Shown in pieces: positions 5,055 through 5,931 of a stretch of DNA of 5,931 bases. The position numbers and the translations under genes are program-made. The stretch is from Deltaproteobacteria bacterium RIFCSPLOWO2_02_56_12 (GTDB taxonomy: Bacteria; Desulfobacterota; Binatia; UBA9968). The DNA lies in contig MGRY01000069.1 in NCBI GenBank assembly GCA_001799045.1, positions 1-5,931 of the forward strand, in the 5' to 3' direction. Every line of letters starts with the position of its first letter. The first letter of the stretch is position 1. Below the pieces are notes generated by a model. It searched no databases and had not been told where the DNA came from. It was given only the letters and a program-made list of their open reading frames with translations.

Positions 5055-5931
5055 TGGACTACACGATCCTTGGACGGACCGGTTTGAAGGTCAGCGTTGC
5101 CGGTCTTGGCTGCGGCGGTCCGAGCCGTCTCGGCCAAAGGGCCAATAAATCAGAAAAGGATTCGATCGCGCTGGTCAGACAGGCCCTCGATACGGGGGTC
5201 AATCTGCTCGACACCGCCGAGGTTTACGGCACTGAAGAGATCGTGGGTAAAGCCCTGGAGGGGGTCCCCAGGGATCAAGTAGTGATCTCGACAAAAAAAG
5301 CGTTTCCTCTCCGTGACCCCAGAGATCCTGTCGGCGAGCTGAAAAAGAGCCTGGAGCAGAGTCTGCGCCGTCTCAGAACTGATTACATAGATATCTACCA
5401 TGTCCATGGGGTGGAGCCGCAGGAGTACTCCTATGTATCGGACAATCTTGTTGCAGACCTATTGCGGTTGAAGGAGCAAGGCAAAATCCGTTTCATGGGA
5501 GTTACCGAGGCCTTCATCGAGGATACAAAACATCAGATGCTGCAGCGGGCCTTGGAAGACCGATGGTGGGACGTTGTAATGGTAGGCTTCAATATTTTAA
5601 ACCAGTCGGCCCGCGCCGCCGTGTTGTCGAAAACTCTCGAGAGAAACACCGGTGTCTTGGTTATGTTTGCGGTTCGCAAGGCCCTTAGCCAACCGGCCCG
5701 CTTGAGCGAGATATGGGCTGAATTGAAGCAAAAAGGGTTGGTGGATGGTGGTTCGAGCGTCGGCGGCCCGCTGGATTTTCTCATTAAAGAAGGAAGCTCT
5801 TCCACGATCCCGGAAGCGGCTTACCGATTCTGCCGACACGAGCCGGGGGTGCACGTTGTTCTAAGCGGCACCGGCAGCAGCGACCATCTGAAGGCGAACA
5901 TAGAATCTCTCACGAAGCCTCCTCTGCCGGA
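5054..5931 (+). CDS. aldo/keto reductase (3' end outside window)
   Basis: The frame is open for 292 codons from a GTG at 5054 to the window edge. It encodes an aldo/keto reductase of the YghZ/tas-like or general AKR superfamily: a cytoplasmic (beta/alpha)8 barrel that reduces aldehydes and ketones with NADPH. The start VDYTILGRTGLKVSVAGLGCGG is the classic AKR N-terminus. The catalytic tetrad is complete: Asp53 and Tyr58 in LLDTAEVYG, Lys81 in STKK, and His118 in IYHVHG. Near the end, VVLSGTGSSDHLKANI matches the cofactor-binding C-terminal motif, so probably only a few dozen residues are missing. The GTG shares its G with the thioesterase TAG stop and has a GAGGAG just upstream, so translational coupling is likely. 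No 4Fe-4S cysteine motif is seen in the visible part, but some AKRs carry one at the missing C-terminus. The substrate is unknown. Confidence 0.93.
   Translation, partial: MDYTILGRTGLKVSVAGLGCGGPSRLGQRANKSEKDSIALVRQALDTGVNLLDTAEVYGTEEIVGKALEGVPRDQVVISTKKAFPLRDPRDPVGELKKSLEQSLRRLRTDYIDIYHVHGVEPQEYSYVSDNLVADLLRLKEQGKIRFMGVTEAFIEDTKHQMLQRALEDRWWDVVMVGFNILNQSARAAVLSKTLERNTGVLVMFAVRKALSQPARLSEIWAELKQKGLVDGGSSVGGPLDFLIKEGSSSTIPEAAYRFCRHEPGVHVVLSGTGSSDHLKANIESLTKPPLP

Noticed and set aside
5150..5854. Antisense open frames within the AKR gene
   Set aside because: The + strand frame encodes a clear AKR with a complete catalytic tetrad, so the opposite frames are by-products of its codon usage.

Overview
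This is a compact bacterial chromosomal segment with moderate-to-high GC coding sequence and short intergenic gaps. Nothing mobile, no RNA gene, no CRISPR array and no phage structural gene can be seen. The gene set (a lone carboxyltransferase-type protein of the pyruvate carboxylase/oxaloacetate decarboxylase family, an SDR, YajQ, MsrB, a PaaI-like hotdog thioesterase and an aldo/keto reductase) suggests a free-living Gram-negative of the Desulfobacterota/deltaproteobacterial or a related uncultured lineage. That placement is an impression from protein style and is not proven by any marker gene here.

Layout. Positions 1-219 hold the C-terminal part of a small helical, probably exported protein on the + strand. 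It converges, with 3 bp between stop codons, on a short-chain dehydrogenase/reductase on the - strand (223-927). A 215-bp AT-richer gap (928-1142) contains a good sigma70-type promoter for the next gene and an imperfect direct repeat. Positions 1143-2609 (+) encode a 488-residue carboxyltransferase without a biotin domain. It converges on a small four-helix membrane protein of the YvlD/phage-holin-4 family (2642-2983, -). From a 138-bp divergent gap with candidate promoters on both strands, a tandem CBS-domain protein (3122-3583, +) starts a co-directional run: yajQ (3673-4164), msrB (4179-4577), a hotdog thioesterase (4596-5054) and an aldo/keto reductase that leaves the window (5054-5931).

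How the genes may work together. The last four genes are separated by 14 bp, 18 bp and a 1-bp overlap, so they are probably co-transcribed. They pair a nucleotide-binding protein (YajQ) with repair of oxidised methionine (MsrB), acyl-CoA hydrolysis (hotdog) and carbonyl reduction (AKR). A stress or detoxification theme is possible, but this could simply be a housekeeping operon. The carboxyltransferase has no biotin carboxylase or carrier partner within view.

No clear novel system is visible. The points most worth a second look are the carboxyltransferase, which keeps the metal and catalytic residues but departs from the family in the biotin-pocket and substrate motifs; an SDR whose substrate loop is cut down; an MsrB without the usual resolving cysteine but with a cysteine near its N-terminus; and a hotdog protein with NGG in place of HGG.
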